A stretch of DNA of 7,632 nucleotides from Candidatus Binatia bacterium (GTDB lineage Bacteria > Desulfobacterota_B > Binatia > UBA9968), in contig JAICHC010000118.1 in NCBI GenBank assembly GCA_025922795.1, forward strand, positions 1-7,632, in the 5' to 3' direction. Each line of letters opens with the position of its first letter. The stretch's first letter is position 1. The translations under genes were made by a program, and so were the position numbers. The notes under the pieces were generated by a model. It ran no database searches, was not told the origin of the DNA, and saw only the letters and a list, made by a program, of their open reading frames with translations. Below are positions 1 to 7,000 of the stretch, one piece after another.

Positions 1-810
1 AATCTCAATCCGAGAGCGGACCTGCACGAGGTCGATATCGCCGATCCGAAGGCGGCCCGATTGATCGAAAGGATCAAACCGGACGCGTTGAGCCATCACG
101 CCGCGCAAATGGATGTACGCCATTCGGTGGCCGATCCCGGCTTTGACGCGCGCGTCAACATCATCGGCTTCATCAACTTGCTCGAAGCGTGCAAGAATTG
201 CGCGGTCAAAAAAGTGATGTTCGCGTCTTCGGGCGGAGCGGTTTACGGCGAGCAGGACGTGTTTCCGGCGGCGGAAGATCACCCGACACGGCCGGCGAGC
301 CCTTACGGCGTGAGCAAACGGGCGGGCGAGCTTTACCTCTCCTATTATCAACAGGCTTTCGGTCTCCCGTACATCGCGCTGCGATATGCCAATATCTACG
401 GACCGCGTCAATCCGCCAAAGGCGAGGCCGGCGTGGTGGCGATTTTCTTGTCACTGCTTTTGACGGGCAAGACACCGGTGATTAACGGCGACGGCGGCCA
501 AACGCGCGACTATGTCTATGTCGGCGATGTCGTGGCCGCCAATGTCGCGGCCCTGGATTCGCGGTTCGTCGGTGCCGTCAACATCGGCACCGGCGTGGAG
601 ACCGATGTGGTCATGATCTTTGATCATCTACGGCGAGCCGTCGGCAGTCCAATCGAAGCGGTGCATGGGCCGGCCAAGCCCGGCGAGCAGCGGCGCAGCT
701 GCCTCGACGCGCGCCTGGCCGCCCAAGTGCTCGGCTGGCGGCCGCAGACGACGCTGGCGGATGGGCTTCTGCGCACGGCCGAATATTATCGCGCGACGGC
801 TGGCCAATGA
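1..810 (+). CDS. NAD-dependent epimerase/dehydratase (GalE-like extended SDR), 5' truncated by the window edge
   Basis: The reading frame is already open at base 1 and ends at TGA 808-810, so 269 codons are visible. The missing N-terminus should hold the first Rossmann strand and the GxxGxxG NAD-binding loop, roughly 40-50 residues by comparison with about 310-330 residues for the family. Counting from base 1, visible landmarks are the HHAAQMDV segment (about 32-39), a serine-rich strand SSGGAVYGE (76-84), and the catalytic YxxxK of short-chain dehydrogenases in SPYGVSK (Tyr102, Lys106). [10 protein letters not shown] and the [15 protein letters not shown] block follow, both typical of UDP-sugar 4-epimerases and relatives. 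The likely role is cytoplasmic NAD-dependent epimerisation or dehydration of a nucleotide-activated sugar for surface polysaccharide. The exact substrate (UDP-glucose, UDP-GlcNAc or other) cannot be decided, so no symbol is given. Its stop overlaps the lepA start. Confidence 0.93.
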   Translation, partial: NLNPRADLHEVDIADPKAARLIERIKPDALSHHAAQMDVRHSVADPGFDARVNIIGFINLLEACKNCAVKKVMFASSGGAVYGEQDVFPAAEDHPTRPASPYGVSKRAGELYLSYYQQAFGLPYIALRYANIYGPRQSAKGEAGVVAIFLSLLLTGKTPVINGDGGQTRDYVYVGDVVAANVAALDSRFVGAVNIGTGVETDVVMIFDHLRRAVGSPIEAVHGPAKPGEQRRSCLDARLAAQVLGWRPQTTLADGLLRTAEYYRATAGQ

Positions 811-2600
811 CTCTCGATCATATTCGAAATTTTTCCATCATTGCTCACATCGATCACGGCAAGTCGACCCTGGCGGACCGCTTGTTGGAGTTCACCGGCG
901 CGGTGAGCGCGCGCGAGCGGACCGATCAAATCCTCGACAGCATGGAGCTCGAGCGCGAGCGCGGCATTACCATAAAAGCCAGTCCGGTTTGCCTGAGCTA
1001 CCGGGCCAAGGATGGCAAAGAGTACAAGCTCAACCTGATCGATACTCCCGGCCACGTCGATTTCACTTACGAAGTCTCGCGCAGCCTGGCGGCTTGCGAA
1101 GGCGCGCTGTTGGTCGTCGATGCCGCGCAAGGAGTTGAAGCGCAAACGGTCGCCAACGTGCACATGGCGCTGGATCACAAATTGGAAATTCTTCCGGTGA
1201 TTAACAAAATCGACCTGCCGAGCGCCGAGCCGGAGCGGGTAAGAAGCGAAATCGAAGACGTGATCGGCCTGGACGCCTCCGCTTCGGTCATGGCGAGCGC
1301 CAAGGAAGGGATTGGCACCGAAGAGATTCTCGAAGGCATCGTCAAACACTTTCCGCCGCCCAAGGGCGATCCGGGGGCGCCGCTGCGCGCATTGATCATC
1401 GACAGCTGGTTTGATCCCTACCACGGTGCGGTGGTGATGATGCGGATTTTCGACGGCGCGGTGCGCAAGGGGACCAAGATCCGCATGATGGCGAGCGGCA
1501 ACGCCTTCGAAGTCCTGCGTCTCGGGGTGTTCTCTCCGGGGCCCGTGGAGGTGGCGGAGCTGAGAGCCGGCGAGGTCGGCTTTCTCATGGCTGGAATCAA
1601 GGAGGTCGCCGAAACCCAGATCGGCGACACGATTACGGCGGATGATCACCCGAGCGGGCAGCCGCTGCCCGGATTCAAACCTATGAAGCCGATGGTGTTC
1701 AGCGGGCTCTATCCCACCGACTCGGGCCAGTACCAGGCAATGCGCGAAGCGCTGGAAAAGCTCCGTCTCAACGATTCGTCGTTTACCTACGAGCCGGAAA
1801 CGTCGCAGGCGCTCGGTTTCGGTTTTCGCTGCGGCTTTCTCGGCCTCCTTCACATGGACATCGTGCGCGAGCGGCTCGAGCGCGAGTTCGCCCTCAGCCT
1901 GATCACCACCGCGGCGACGGTGATCTACCGGGTGGTGACGGTGACCGGTGAAACGCTGATGATCGATAATCCGGTGAGATTGCCGAACGAATCCGAGATC
2001 GAACGGATAGAAGAGCCGGTGATCCAGGCGACCTTGCACTTGCCCCAGGAGTTTCTCGGCGGCGTGCTCAAGATTTGTGAAGAAAAACGCGGTAGCCAAA
2101 AGGAAATCCGGTACCTGGGTCCCAAACGGGTCGCGGTGGTTTATGAGTTGCCTCTCAATGAGATTGTCGTAGATTTTTATGATAGGCTAAAATCGGTTAG
2201 CCGGGGTTACGCATCGATGGATTACGAGATTGCCGGCTACCGCGCTGCGGACCTGGTCAAGCTCGACGTGCGCATCAACGGCGAAGTGGTCGATGCCATG
2301 TCCATGATCGTGCATCGCGATAAGGCCTACTACCGCGGCCGCGATCTGGTGCAGAAGATGCGCGAGTTGATCCCGCGCCAGCTTTTCGAAGTGGTTATCC
2401 AAGCTGCCATCGGCAGCCGCGTGATCTCGCGTGAGTCGGTCAAAGCCCTGCGCAAAAACGTGACGGCCAAATGTTACGGCGGTGATATTACGCGCAAGCG
2501 CAAGCTTTTGGAGCGCCAGAAGGAAGGCAAAAAACGCATGAAGCAGGTCGGCAAGGTGGAAATACCCCAAGAGGCGTTTCTCGCGGCGCTAAAAGTTTAA
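807..2600 (+). CDS. lepA: Elongation factor 4 (LepA), ribosome-associated translational GTPase
   Basis: At 597 residues this is close to the usual length of about 600. The G domain shows the P-loop AHIDHGKST (13-21), the switch I RGITIKA (52-58), DTPGH (79-83, with His83 as the expected catalytic histidine) and NKID (133-136). EF-G-like domains II, III and V follow. The C-terminal part carries the LepA-specific domain with [19 protein letters not shown] (about 560-578) and the family ending [12 protein letters not shown]. Family members bind the ribosome in place of EF-G and are reported to promote back-translocation or affect 30S biogenesis; they associate with cytoplasm and membrane. The ATG overlaps the upstream TGA as ATGA and no Shine-Dalgarno is visible before it, so translation is probably coupled to the epimerase. 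The N-terminus aligns directly with the conserved [14 protein letters not shown] start. All GTPase residues are intact. Confidence 0.98.
   Translation: MTLDHIRNFSIIAHIDHGKSTLADRLLEFTGAVSARERTDQILDSMELERERGITIKASPVCLSYRAKDGKEYKLNLIDTPGHVDFTYEVSRSLAACEGALLVVDAAQGVEAQTVANVHMALDHKLEILPVINKIDLPSAEPERVRSEIEDVIGLDASASVMASAKEGIGTEEILEGIVKHFPPPKGDPGAPLRALIIDSWFDPYHGAVVMMRIFDGAVRKGTKIRMMASGNAFEVLRLGVFSPGPVEVAELRAGEVGFLMAGIKEVAETQIGDTITADDHPSGQPLPGFKPMKPMVFSGLYPTDSGQYQAMREALEKLRLNDSSFTYEPETSQALGFGFRCGFLGLLHMDIVRERLEREFALSLITTAATVIYRVVTVTGETLMIDNPVRLPNESEIERIEEPVIQATLHLPQEFLGGVLKICEEKRGSQKEIRYLGPKRVAVVYELPLNEIVVDFYDRLKSVSRGYASMDYEIAGYRAADLVKLDVRINGEVVDAMSMIVHRDKAYYRGRDLVQKMRELIPRQLFEVVIQAAIGSRVISRESVKALRKNVTAKCYGGDITRKRKLLERQKEGKKRMKQVGKVEIPQEAFLAALKV
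2185..2202 (+). repeat. Perfect 6-bp inverted repeat inside lepA
   Basis: GGCTAA at 2185-2190 and TTAGCC at 2197-2202 are exact reverse complements around a 6-base loop. The element lies in an unusually AT-rich patch of lepA (about 2164-2200) coding for the conserved [13 protein letters not shown] segment. It could form a small mRNA hairpin, but a 6-bp stem is easily a chance result, and no T-run follows it. Confidence 0.3.
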
Positions 2601-2620
2601 CGCCGCAAATTTTATGGCGT
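2600..2620 (+). repeat. Inverted repeat spanning the lepA-lepB junction and the first lepB ATG
   Basis: ACGCC at 2600-2604 is the exact reverse complement of GGCGT at 2616-2620, separated by an AT-rich 11-base loop. The first candidate lepB ATG (2614-2616) sits at the loop/stem edge. The stem is short, so folding in the mRNA is uncertain. If it forms, it would not cover the stronger ribosome binding site further down at 2625-2629. Confidence 0.3.
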
Positions 2621-3282
2621 CGGAAAAGGTAAATAAAGTGAAAGAGCAAAGTGTAATGGAGCAGCCTGCAACGGTGAAGACAAAATCGGCTTTTCGCGAG
2701 TACGCGGAAGCGATTATCATGGCGCTGATTCTGGCGCTGTTTATCAGGACATTCATCGTGCAAGCGTTTAAAATTCCGTCCGGTTCGATGATTCCGACCT
2801 TGCAGATCGGCGACCATATTCTGGTTAATAAGCTGTCTTATGGCTTGCGGATTCCCTTCCTCGAGCGCTATCTGGTGCAGTACAGCAGTCCGCAGCGCGG
2901 CGATGTGGTGGTGTTTATCTACCCGGAGGACCGTTCCAAGGATTTTATCAAGCGAGTCGTCGCTGTCGCCGGGGATACCGTGGAGATCCGCGACAAAAAA
3001 ATTTTCATCAACGGTACGCAGATCGAGGATCCGCACGGACACTTCGCCGGTTACGACCCGCAAGCGGGCGGAGTCGGCAGCGGCGATGATTACGGTCCGA
3101 AAACGGTGCCGGCAAAACATATTTTCGTCATGGGCGACAATCGCGATCGCAGTTACGATAGCCGATTCTGGGGCTTCGTCGACCTTGACGAGGTGCGCGG
3201 CAAGGCCTTCCTGATTTACTGGTCTTGGGACGGCACGGACCGCTGGGTGCGCTGGGAGCGGCTCGGCAGTCTAATTTATTGA
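2614..3282 (+). CDS. lepB: Signal peptidase I (leader peptidase), membrane serine protease
   Basis: This S26-family enzyme cleaves signal peptides from proteins exported through Sec or Tat, acting on the outer face of the inner membrane. From the ATG at 2614 the protein has 222 residues. One membrane span lies at about 31-50, followed by KIPSGSMIPTL with the nucleophile Ser58, and FIKRVVAVAGD with the general-base Lys113. The family box GDNRDRSYDSRFWGFV is at 174-189. The Ser/Lys dyad is complete. Unlike E. coli LepB, which has two spans and is longer, this one has a single N-terminal anchor, as in many shorter bacterial enzymes. The start is uncertain: ATG 2614 has no clear Shine-Dalgarno, whereas GTG 2638 (214 residues) is preceded by AAAGG with 8 bases of spacing. 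ATG 2656 is also possible. All three leave the anchor and the active site intact. It follows lepA by 13 bases, the classical lepA-lepB order. Confidence 0.97.
   Translation: MASEKVNKVKEQSVMEQPATVKTKSAFREYAEAIIMALILALFIRTFIVQAFKIPSGSMIPTLQIGDHILVNKLSYGLRIPFLERYLVQYSSPQRGDVVVFIYPEDRSKDFIKRVVAVAGDTVEIRDKKIFINGTQIEDPHGHFAGYDPQAGGVGSGDDYGPKTVPAKHIFVMGDNRDRSYDSRFWGFVDLDEVRGKAFLIYWSWDGTDRWVRWERLGSLIY
2625..2629 (+). promoter_or_regulatory. Candidate ribosome binding site favouring a GTG start of lepB at 2638
   Basis: AAAGG at 2625-2629 lies 8 bases before GTG 2638, which is in frame with lepB. No comparable purine-rich site precedes ATG 2614. This makes the 214-residue form at least as likely as the longer one. 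The inference rests on spacing and complementarity to the 16S tail only. Confidence 0.4.
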
Positions 3283-3291
3283 TGTCACTGC

Positions 3292-3303
3292 CGGCGCGCG
3301 CCG
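3292..3303 (+). repeat. 12-bp perfect palindrome just after the lepB stop
   Basis: The bases at 3292-3303, alternating G and C at the centre, equal their own reverse complement. The site starts nine bases after the lepB TGA, in the spacer before the preferred start of the next gene. It is too compact for a stable hairpin with a normal loop. In DNA this GC-rich it may be chance. Confidence 0.3.
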
Positions 3304-3338
3304 CGCGTCCATTGGCGTTTCTTTCCCGGACAAATCCC

Positions 3339-3626
3339 ATGCATAGAAAATCCAAGATTCTGTTCACGGCATGGTCGGCCCTGATTCTCCTGTTGGTGAT
3401 CGTCAATGTGGTCATCGCCCTGGGAAACCAGTCGATCCAAGCAGAGGTCAGCGAGCGCCAACAAGAGATTACGCAGACGATTCAGCTCGAAACCCTCAAT
3501 CGCCAGCTCATCACGGTGCTCGCCAACATGGCTTTAAAGACCAACGACGCGGAGCTTAAAAAATTGCTGGCCGAGAGCGGCATCAATCTCGATGCCGCGC
3601 CCGAAAGCGTAGCGCCGCAAAAGTGA
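3339..3626 (+). CDS. Small single-span membrane protein with helical tail, function unknown (first of a pair)
   Basis: I do not recognise this protein. From ATG 3339 it has 95 residues: a short basic N-terminus (MHRKSK), one hydrophobic span at about 7-28, then a polar Gln/Glu/Leu-rich stretch (30-66) likely to form a long helix or coiled coil. A small ELKKLLAESGI motif (72-82) and an Ala/Pro-rich end follow. The positive N-terminus predicts N-in topology, with the helix in the periplasm. An earlier in-frame ATG at 3282 overlaps the lepB stop (TGATG) and would add 19 residues read from a very GC-rich, palindromic stretch. I prefer 3339 because it gives a normal membrane-protein start, though only a weak GGA (3328-3330) precedes it. 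The open frame lies between lepB and a look-alike gene 6 bases downstream, which supports a real gene. A cofactor for envelope protein export or assembly is only a guess from position. Confidence 0.75.
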   Translation: MHRKSKILFTAWSALILLLVIVNVVIALGNQSIQAEVSERQQEITQTIQLETLNRQLITVLANMALKTNDAELKKLLAESGINLDAAPESVAPQK

Positions 3627-3628
3627 GG
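3625..3628 (+). promoter_or_regulatory. Ribosome binding site of the second small membrane protein gene
   Basis: GAGG at 3625-3628 overlaps the stop codon of the preceding gene (TGA 3624-3626) and lies 4 bases before ATG 3633. The spacing is short, but the overlap with the stop fits reinitiation by the same ribosomes. Confidence 0.45.
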
Positions 3629-3632
3629 CGTC

Positions 3633-4007
3633 ATGGCGGTGGATGACGAGAGCCAAAACATCGACGAAGCGGAGCGCTTGGAGTCTCGCAGGGTGGAGCC
3701 CTCATCGTTGACGTTGCCCTTGAGCCTCACCTTGGCGGCGCTGACGATTTACTTCGGTTTCCAGACGTTTCAGTTGCTCAACGAGCGTAGCAACCTGACG
3801 TTGGTCAAAGGAAGCCAGCAGGCGGCGATTCAGGAAGCCCAGAAGATTCAGACACAGTTCCAAAGTCTCGTTAACAAAGTGAGCGAGCTTGCCGACAAGG
3901 GCCACGCCGGCGCGAAAATGGTCATGGAAGAGCTGCTGAATCGCGGTGTCGGGTCTGGCCCGGAAACTAAAGCGCCAAGCAAGGTCGAAACTAAGCCGGC
4001 GAAGTAG
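3633..4007 (+). CDS. Small single-span membrane protein with helical tail, function unknown (second of a pair)
   Basis: This 124-residue protein is not recognised as a named family. It starts with an acidic, hydrophilic N-terminus (1-24, many Asp/Glu), has one hydrophobic span at about 26-48, and then a Gln-rich amphipathic stretch (50-88) predicted to be helical or coiled coil. A KMVMEELLNRGV motif (95-106) precedes a Lys/Pro/Ala-rich tail ending KPAK. Its layout after the membrane span matches the gene just upstream: an LLN or LGN at the end of the span, a QQ pair about 14-16 residues later, a helix, then a leucine pair and Gly-Val/Ile. The pair therefore looks like diverged tandem copies. 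The start ATG 3633 has GAGG just before it and lies 6 bases after the upstream stop, so the two are almost certainly co-translated. The acidic N-terminus makes the topology less certain than in its partner. Confidence 0.82.
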   Translation: MAVDDESQNIDEAERLESRRVEPSSLTLPLSLTLAALTIYFGFQTFQLLNERSNLTLVKGSQQAAIQEAQKIQTQFQSLVNKVSELADKGHAGAKMVMEELLNRGVGSGPETKAPSKVETKPAK

Positions 4008-4022
4008 TTCGTCAAGGGCACG

Positions 4023-4042
4023 GCCTGGCTGCACCGGCTTTT
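4023..4042 (+). terminator. Weak terminator-like hairpin after the small membrane protein genes
   Basis: GCC-T-GG (4023-4028) can pair with CCGGC (4034-4038) around the loop CTGCA, with one bulged T, and is followed by TTTT at 4039-4042. It lies 16 bases after the stop at 4005-4007. A 5-bp stem with a bulge and only four T residues makes it a poor intrinsic terminator, so partial readthrough into the helicase gene is likely if it works at all. Confidence 0.3.
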
Positions 4043-4049
4043 CGACTTC

Positions 4050-4055
4050 TATATT
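4050..4055 (+). promoter_or_regulatory. Possible -10 element upstream of the helicase gene
   Basis: TATATT at 4050-4055 is the only AT-rich hexamer of this kind in the 76-base gap and stands 28 bases before the helicase coding start. No good -35 hexamer is seen at the expected distance; the bases about 17 upstream are GC-rich. It is therefore a weak candidate. The rest of the gap (4008-4083) holds only the hairpin and the ribosome binding site listed separately. Confidence 0.22.
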
Positions 4056-4073
4056 AACGCGTGACTGTTGTTC

Positions 4074-4079
4074 AGAGGA
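4074..4079 (+). promoter_or_regulatory. Ribosome binding site of the helicase gene, decides a TTG start
   Basis: AGAGGA at 4074-4079 is a strong Shine-Dalgarno match 4 bases before TTG 4084. The next in-frame ATG/GTG/TTG codon is beyond Walker A, and no ATG or GTG occurs in this frame between about 3961 and 4083, so this site fixes the start. Confidence 0.65.
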
Positions 4080-4083
4080 TGTC

Positions 4084-7000
4084 TTGGTCCCGTCTTTTCA
4101 CCCACTGGTCTGGCGCTGGTTCGTCGAACGTTTTCAGAGTCCGATCGCGGCGCAGCTCGAAGGTTGGCAAGCGATCAGTTCCGGTGTCTCGACCCTGATT
4201 GCTGCGCCGACCGGCTCAGGGAAAACCCTCGCGGCATTTTTCTGGTCGATCGACCGGCTGATTAAACGTGCGCTTGCCGGAGAGCTGGACGAACGCACCA
4301 GCGTGGTTTACGTCTCGCCGCTCAAGGCGCTCGGCAACGATATCGCCAAGAATCTTCAAACGCCGCTGGCGGAAATCTACCAGCTGGCGGGACGGGAAGG
4401 CATTTTGCTGCCGACCATCCGAGTCGCCGTGCGCTCGGGGGATACGCCGGCCCATGAGCGCCAAGCAATGGTCCGACGACCGCCGCACATTCTGATCACC
4501 ACGCCCGAGTCGCTCTATATCTTGCTCACCGCGGCGCGCAGCCGCGAATTCCTCAAAACCGCCGATACGCTGATCGTCGACGAGATCCACGCCGTGGTGC
4601 AAGACAAGCGCGGCGCGCATCTGGCGCTCTCACTCGAGCGTCTCGATGCCTTGACCGGCCGTTCCCTGCAGCGGATCGGTTTGAGTGCGACGCAAAAACC
4701 GATCGAGGAAGTCGCCCGCTTCCTAGTCGGCTCGGAGCATCATCGCCCCGGCGGCAGTCCTGAATGCGCCATTGTCGACGTCGGTCATCGGCGGCAGATG
4801 GAACTTAGCATCGAAGTGCCCGATGGAGAGCTGGGTCCGATCATTCGCCAGGATATCTGGGCAGCGGTCTACGACAAGCTCGTTGAGCGGATCGAAGCGC
4901 AGCGCACCACCTTGGTGTTTGTCAACACACGGCGCTTGGTCGAGCGGGTGGCGCATCAGCTTACCGAGAGGCTCGGCGAGGGCAAGGTCGGCGCGCACCA
5001 CGGCAGCTTATCGCGCAAGACTCGCCTTGAAGTCGAAGAAAAGCTCAAGTCCGGCCAATATTCCGTCGTCGTGGCAACCGCGTCGTTGGAGCTCGGTATC
5101 GATATCGGCCACGTCGATGTCGTCTGTCACATCGGCTCACCGCGTAATCTGGCCGTTCTGTTGCAGCGAGTCGGCCGGTCCGGTCACTGGCTGGGCGCCA
5201 TTCCGAAGGGAATCTTGTTCCCGCTCACGCGCGATGATCTGCTGCAATCGGTCGCGGCGATTCGCGCCGTGGGCCAGGGCGAGTTGGACAAGCTTGCGAT
5301 CATTAACAAACCGCTCGATGTTTTGGCACAGCAGATCGTCGCTACCGTCGCGAGTCTGGAAGCGACCCCAAGGAACGTCAGCGACGCGCACAGTAAACGC
5401 GAGGAGGCCGGCATCAGCGAGCGACGGATGTGGCAGCTTGTGCGATCAGCTTACCCGTACAAAGATCTGGCGCGGGAAGATTTCGATCAGCTCTTAGAAA
5501 TGCTCAGCGAGGGGGTGGAAACCAGGCGAAGCCGCAGGAGCGCATACCTGCATCGCGATCGCATCCACGGTATGTTGCGCCCCCGACGCGGCGCGCGCCT
5601 GACCGCGATCACCAATGGCGGCGCGATCCCCGACACGGCGGATTACCGAGTCATCGAGTTTCCCAGCGAAATCTTCGTCGGCACGGTGAACGAAGATTTC
5701 GCGATCGAAAGTCTCGCCGGTGATATTTTTCTCCTGGGCAATCGCTCCTGGCGCATTCGGCGCGTCGCCTCGGGAACGGTTTGGGTCGAAGATGCCCAGG
5801 GCTTGCCACCGAGTATCCCATTTTGGCTCGGCGAAGCTCCGGCGCGCACACTCGAGTTGTCGACGGCGGTATCCGACTTGCGCAAAGCCGTGGCGGAGTT
5901 TCTGCCGGATCGCCGCCGCGCGGCAGAGTGGCTGATCGATCAAGTCTCCATGTCGCAGAGTGCCGCCGAGCAGATCGTCGATTACGTTGCCGACACACTG
6001 CAGATACTCGGCACGGTCCCGTCGCAGGACAGGATTATCGCCGAGCGTTTCTTCGACGAGGCCGGCGGCATGCAATTGATACTGCATTCGCCGTGGGGCG
6101 GGCGCATCAATCGCGCCTGGGGGCTGGCGCTGCGCAAACGCTTTTGCGTCAGTTTTGACCGGGAGCTCCAGGCGGCGGCGACCGACGACGGCCTGTGCAT
6201 TTCCCTGGTCGAGCAGCATTCGTTTCCGTTGGCTGAAGTTTTTTCCATGCTGCGGCCGGGTAATCTCGAGTCCAATTTGACTCAGGCGGCGCTGGCCTCG
6301 CCGATGTTCGATAACCGCTGGCGTTGGAACGCAACGCGAGCTTTGGCAATCAAACGACACGACGGCGGGCGCAAGGTTGCGGTCGCGCTTCAACGCATGC
6401 GCGCCGAAGATCTCTTGGCCGCTGTGTTTCCCGAGCAGGTGATGTGCCAAGACAATCGCACCGGTCCGGTCGAGTTGCCCGACCACCCCTTGGTCAAGGA
6501 AACCATCGGCGATTGCTTGCACGAGGCGATGGACATCGACGGTCTCAGGGAGATTCTCGGGCGCATCGAAAGCGGCACGATAGAGACCCTGGCGGTCGAT
6601 ACGCCGGCGCCGTCGCCGATGGCCCATGAGATTCTCAATGCCAATCCGTACGCCTTCCTGGACGACGCTCCGCTCGAAGAGCGCCGGGCACGGGCTGTGT
6701 CGCTGCGCCGGGTCGATCCGCGGCTCGCGCAGGAATTCGGCCGGCTCGATGGCGCGGCGATCGACGTAGTGCGCCGCCAGGCTTGGCCCGAGGCGCGTAA
6801 CGCCGATGAGCTGCATGATCTCTTGCTCGGCATTGGCATTCTCCCGGAAAATTACCGGACCGATTGGCGCTCCTTGGCGGAGGCGTTGATCAGAGACGGC
6901 CGGGTTGCTTTAGCGACTTGGGCGGTCGCGAATACACGGCAACGCGCCTATGTTGCGGCGGAGCGGGCCGATTTGATTCGCATCGCGATTGCCGATGTCA

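Noticed and set aside
61..63. TTG at 61 as the start of the epimerase gene
   Set aside because: The frame is open to base 1, and the upstream residues fit the family (a HEVDI-type strand before the helix), so the gene begins before the window.
786..2099. Long minus-strand open frame of 437 codons opposite lepA
   Set aside because: It lies fully antisense to an intact, highly conserved lepA. Its translation is rich in His, Arg and Asp with no recognisable domain, typical of the antisense shadow of a GC-rich gene.
4068..4265. Short ATG open frame of 65 codons overlapping the helicase start
   Set aside because: It is in a different frame from Walker A and ends inside the helicase domain. The Shine-Dalgarno at 4074-4079 lies inside it and serves TTG 4084 instead.
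4772..5497. Plus-strand open frame of 241 codons in another frame inside the helicase gene
   Set aside because: The translation is Ser/Arg-rich and without motifs, while the helicase frame here carries motifs IV, V and VI intact. It is not a frameshifted second gene.
5494..6816. Long minus-strand open frame of 440 codons opposite the Lhr helicase
   Set aside because: It is antisense to the conserved DEAD/H-associated region of the helicase. It shows no motif or start signal, and its composition is that of a shadow frame.
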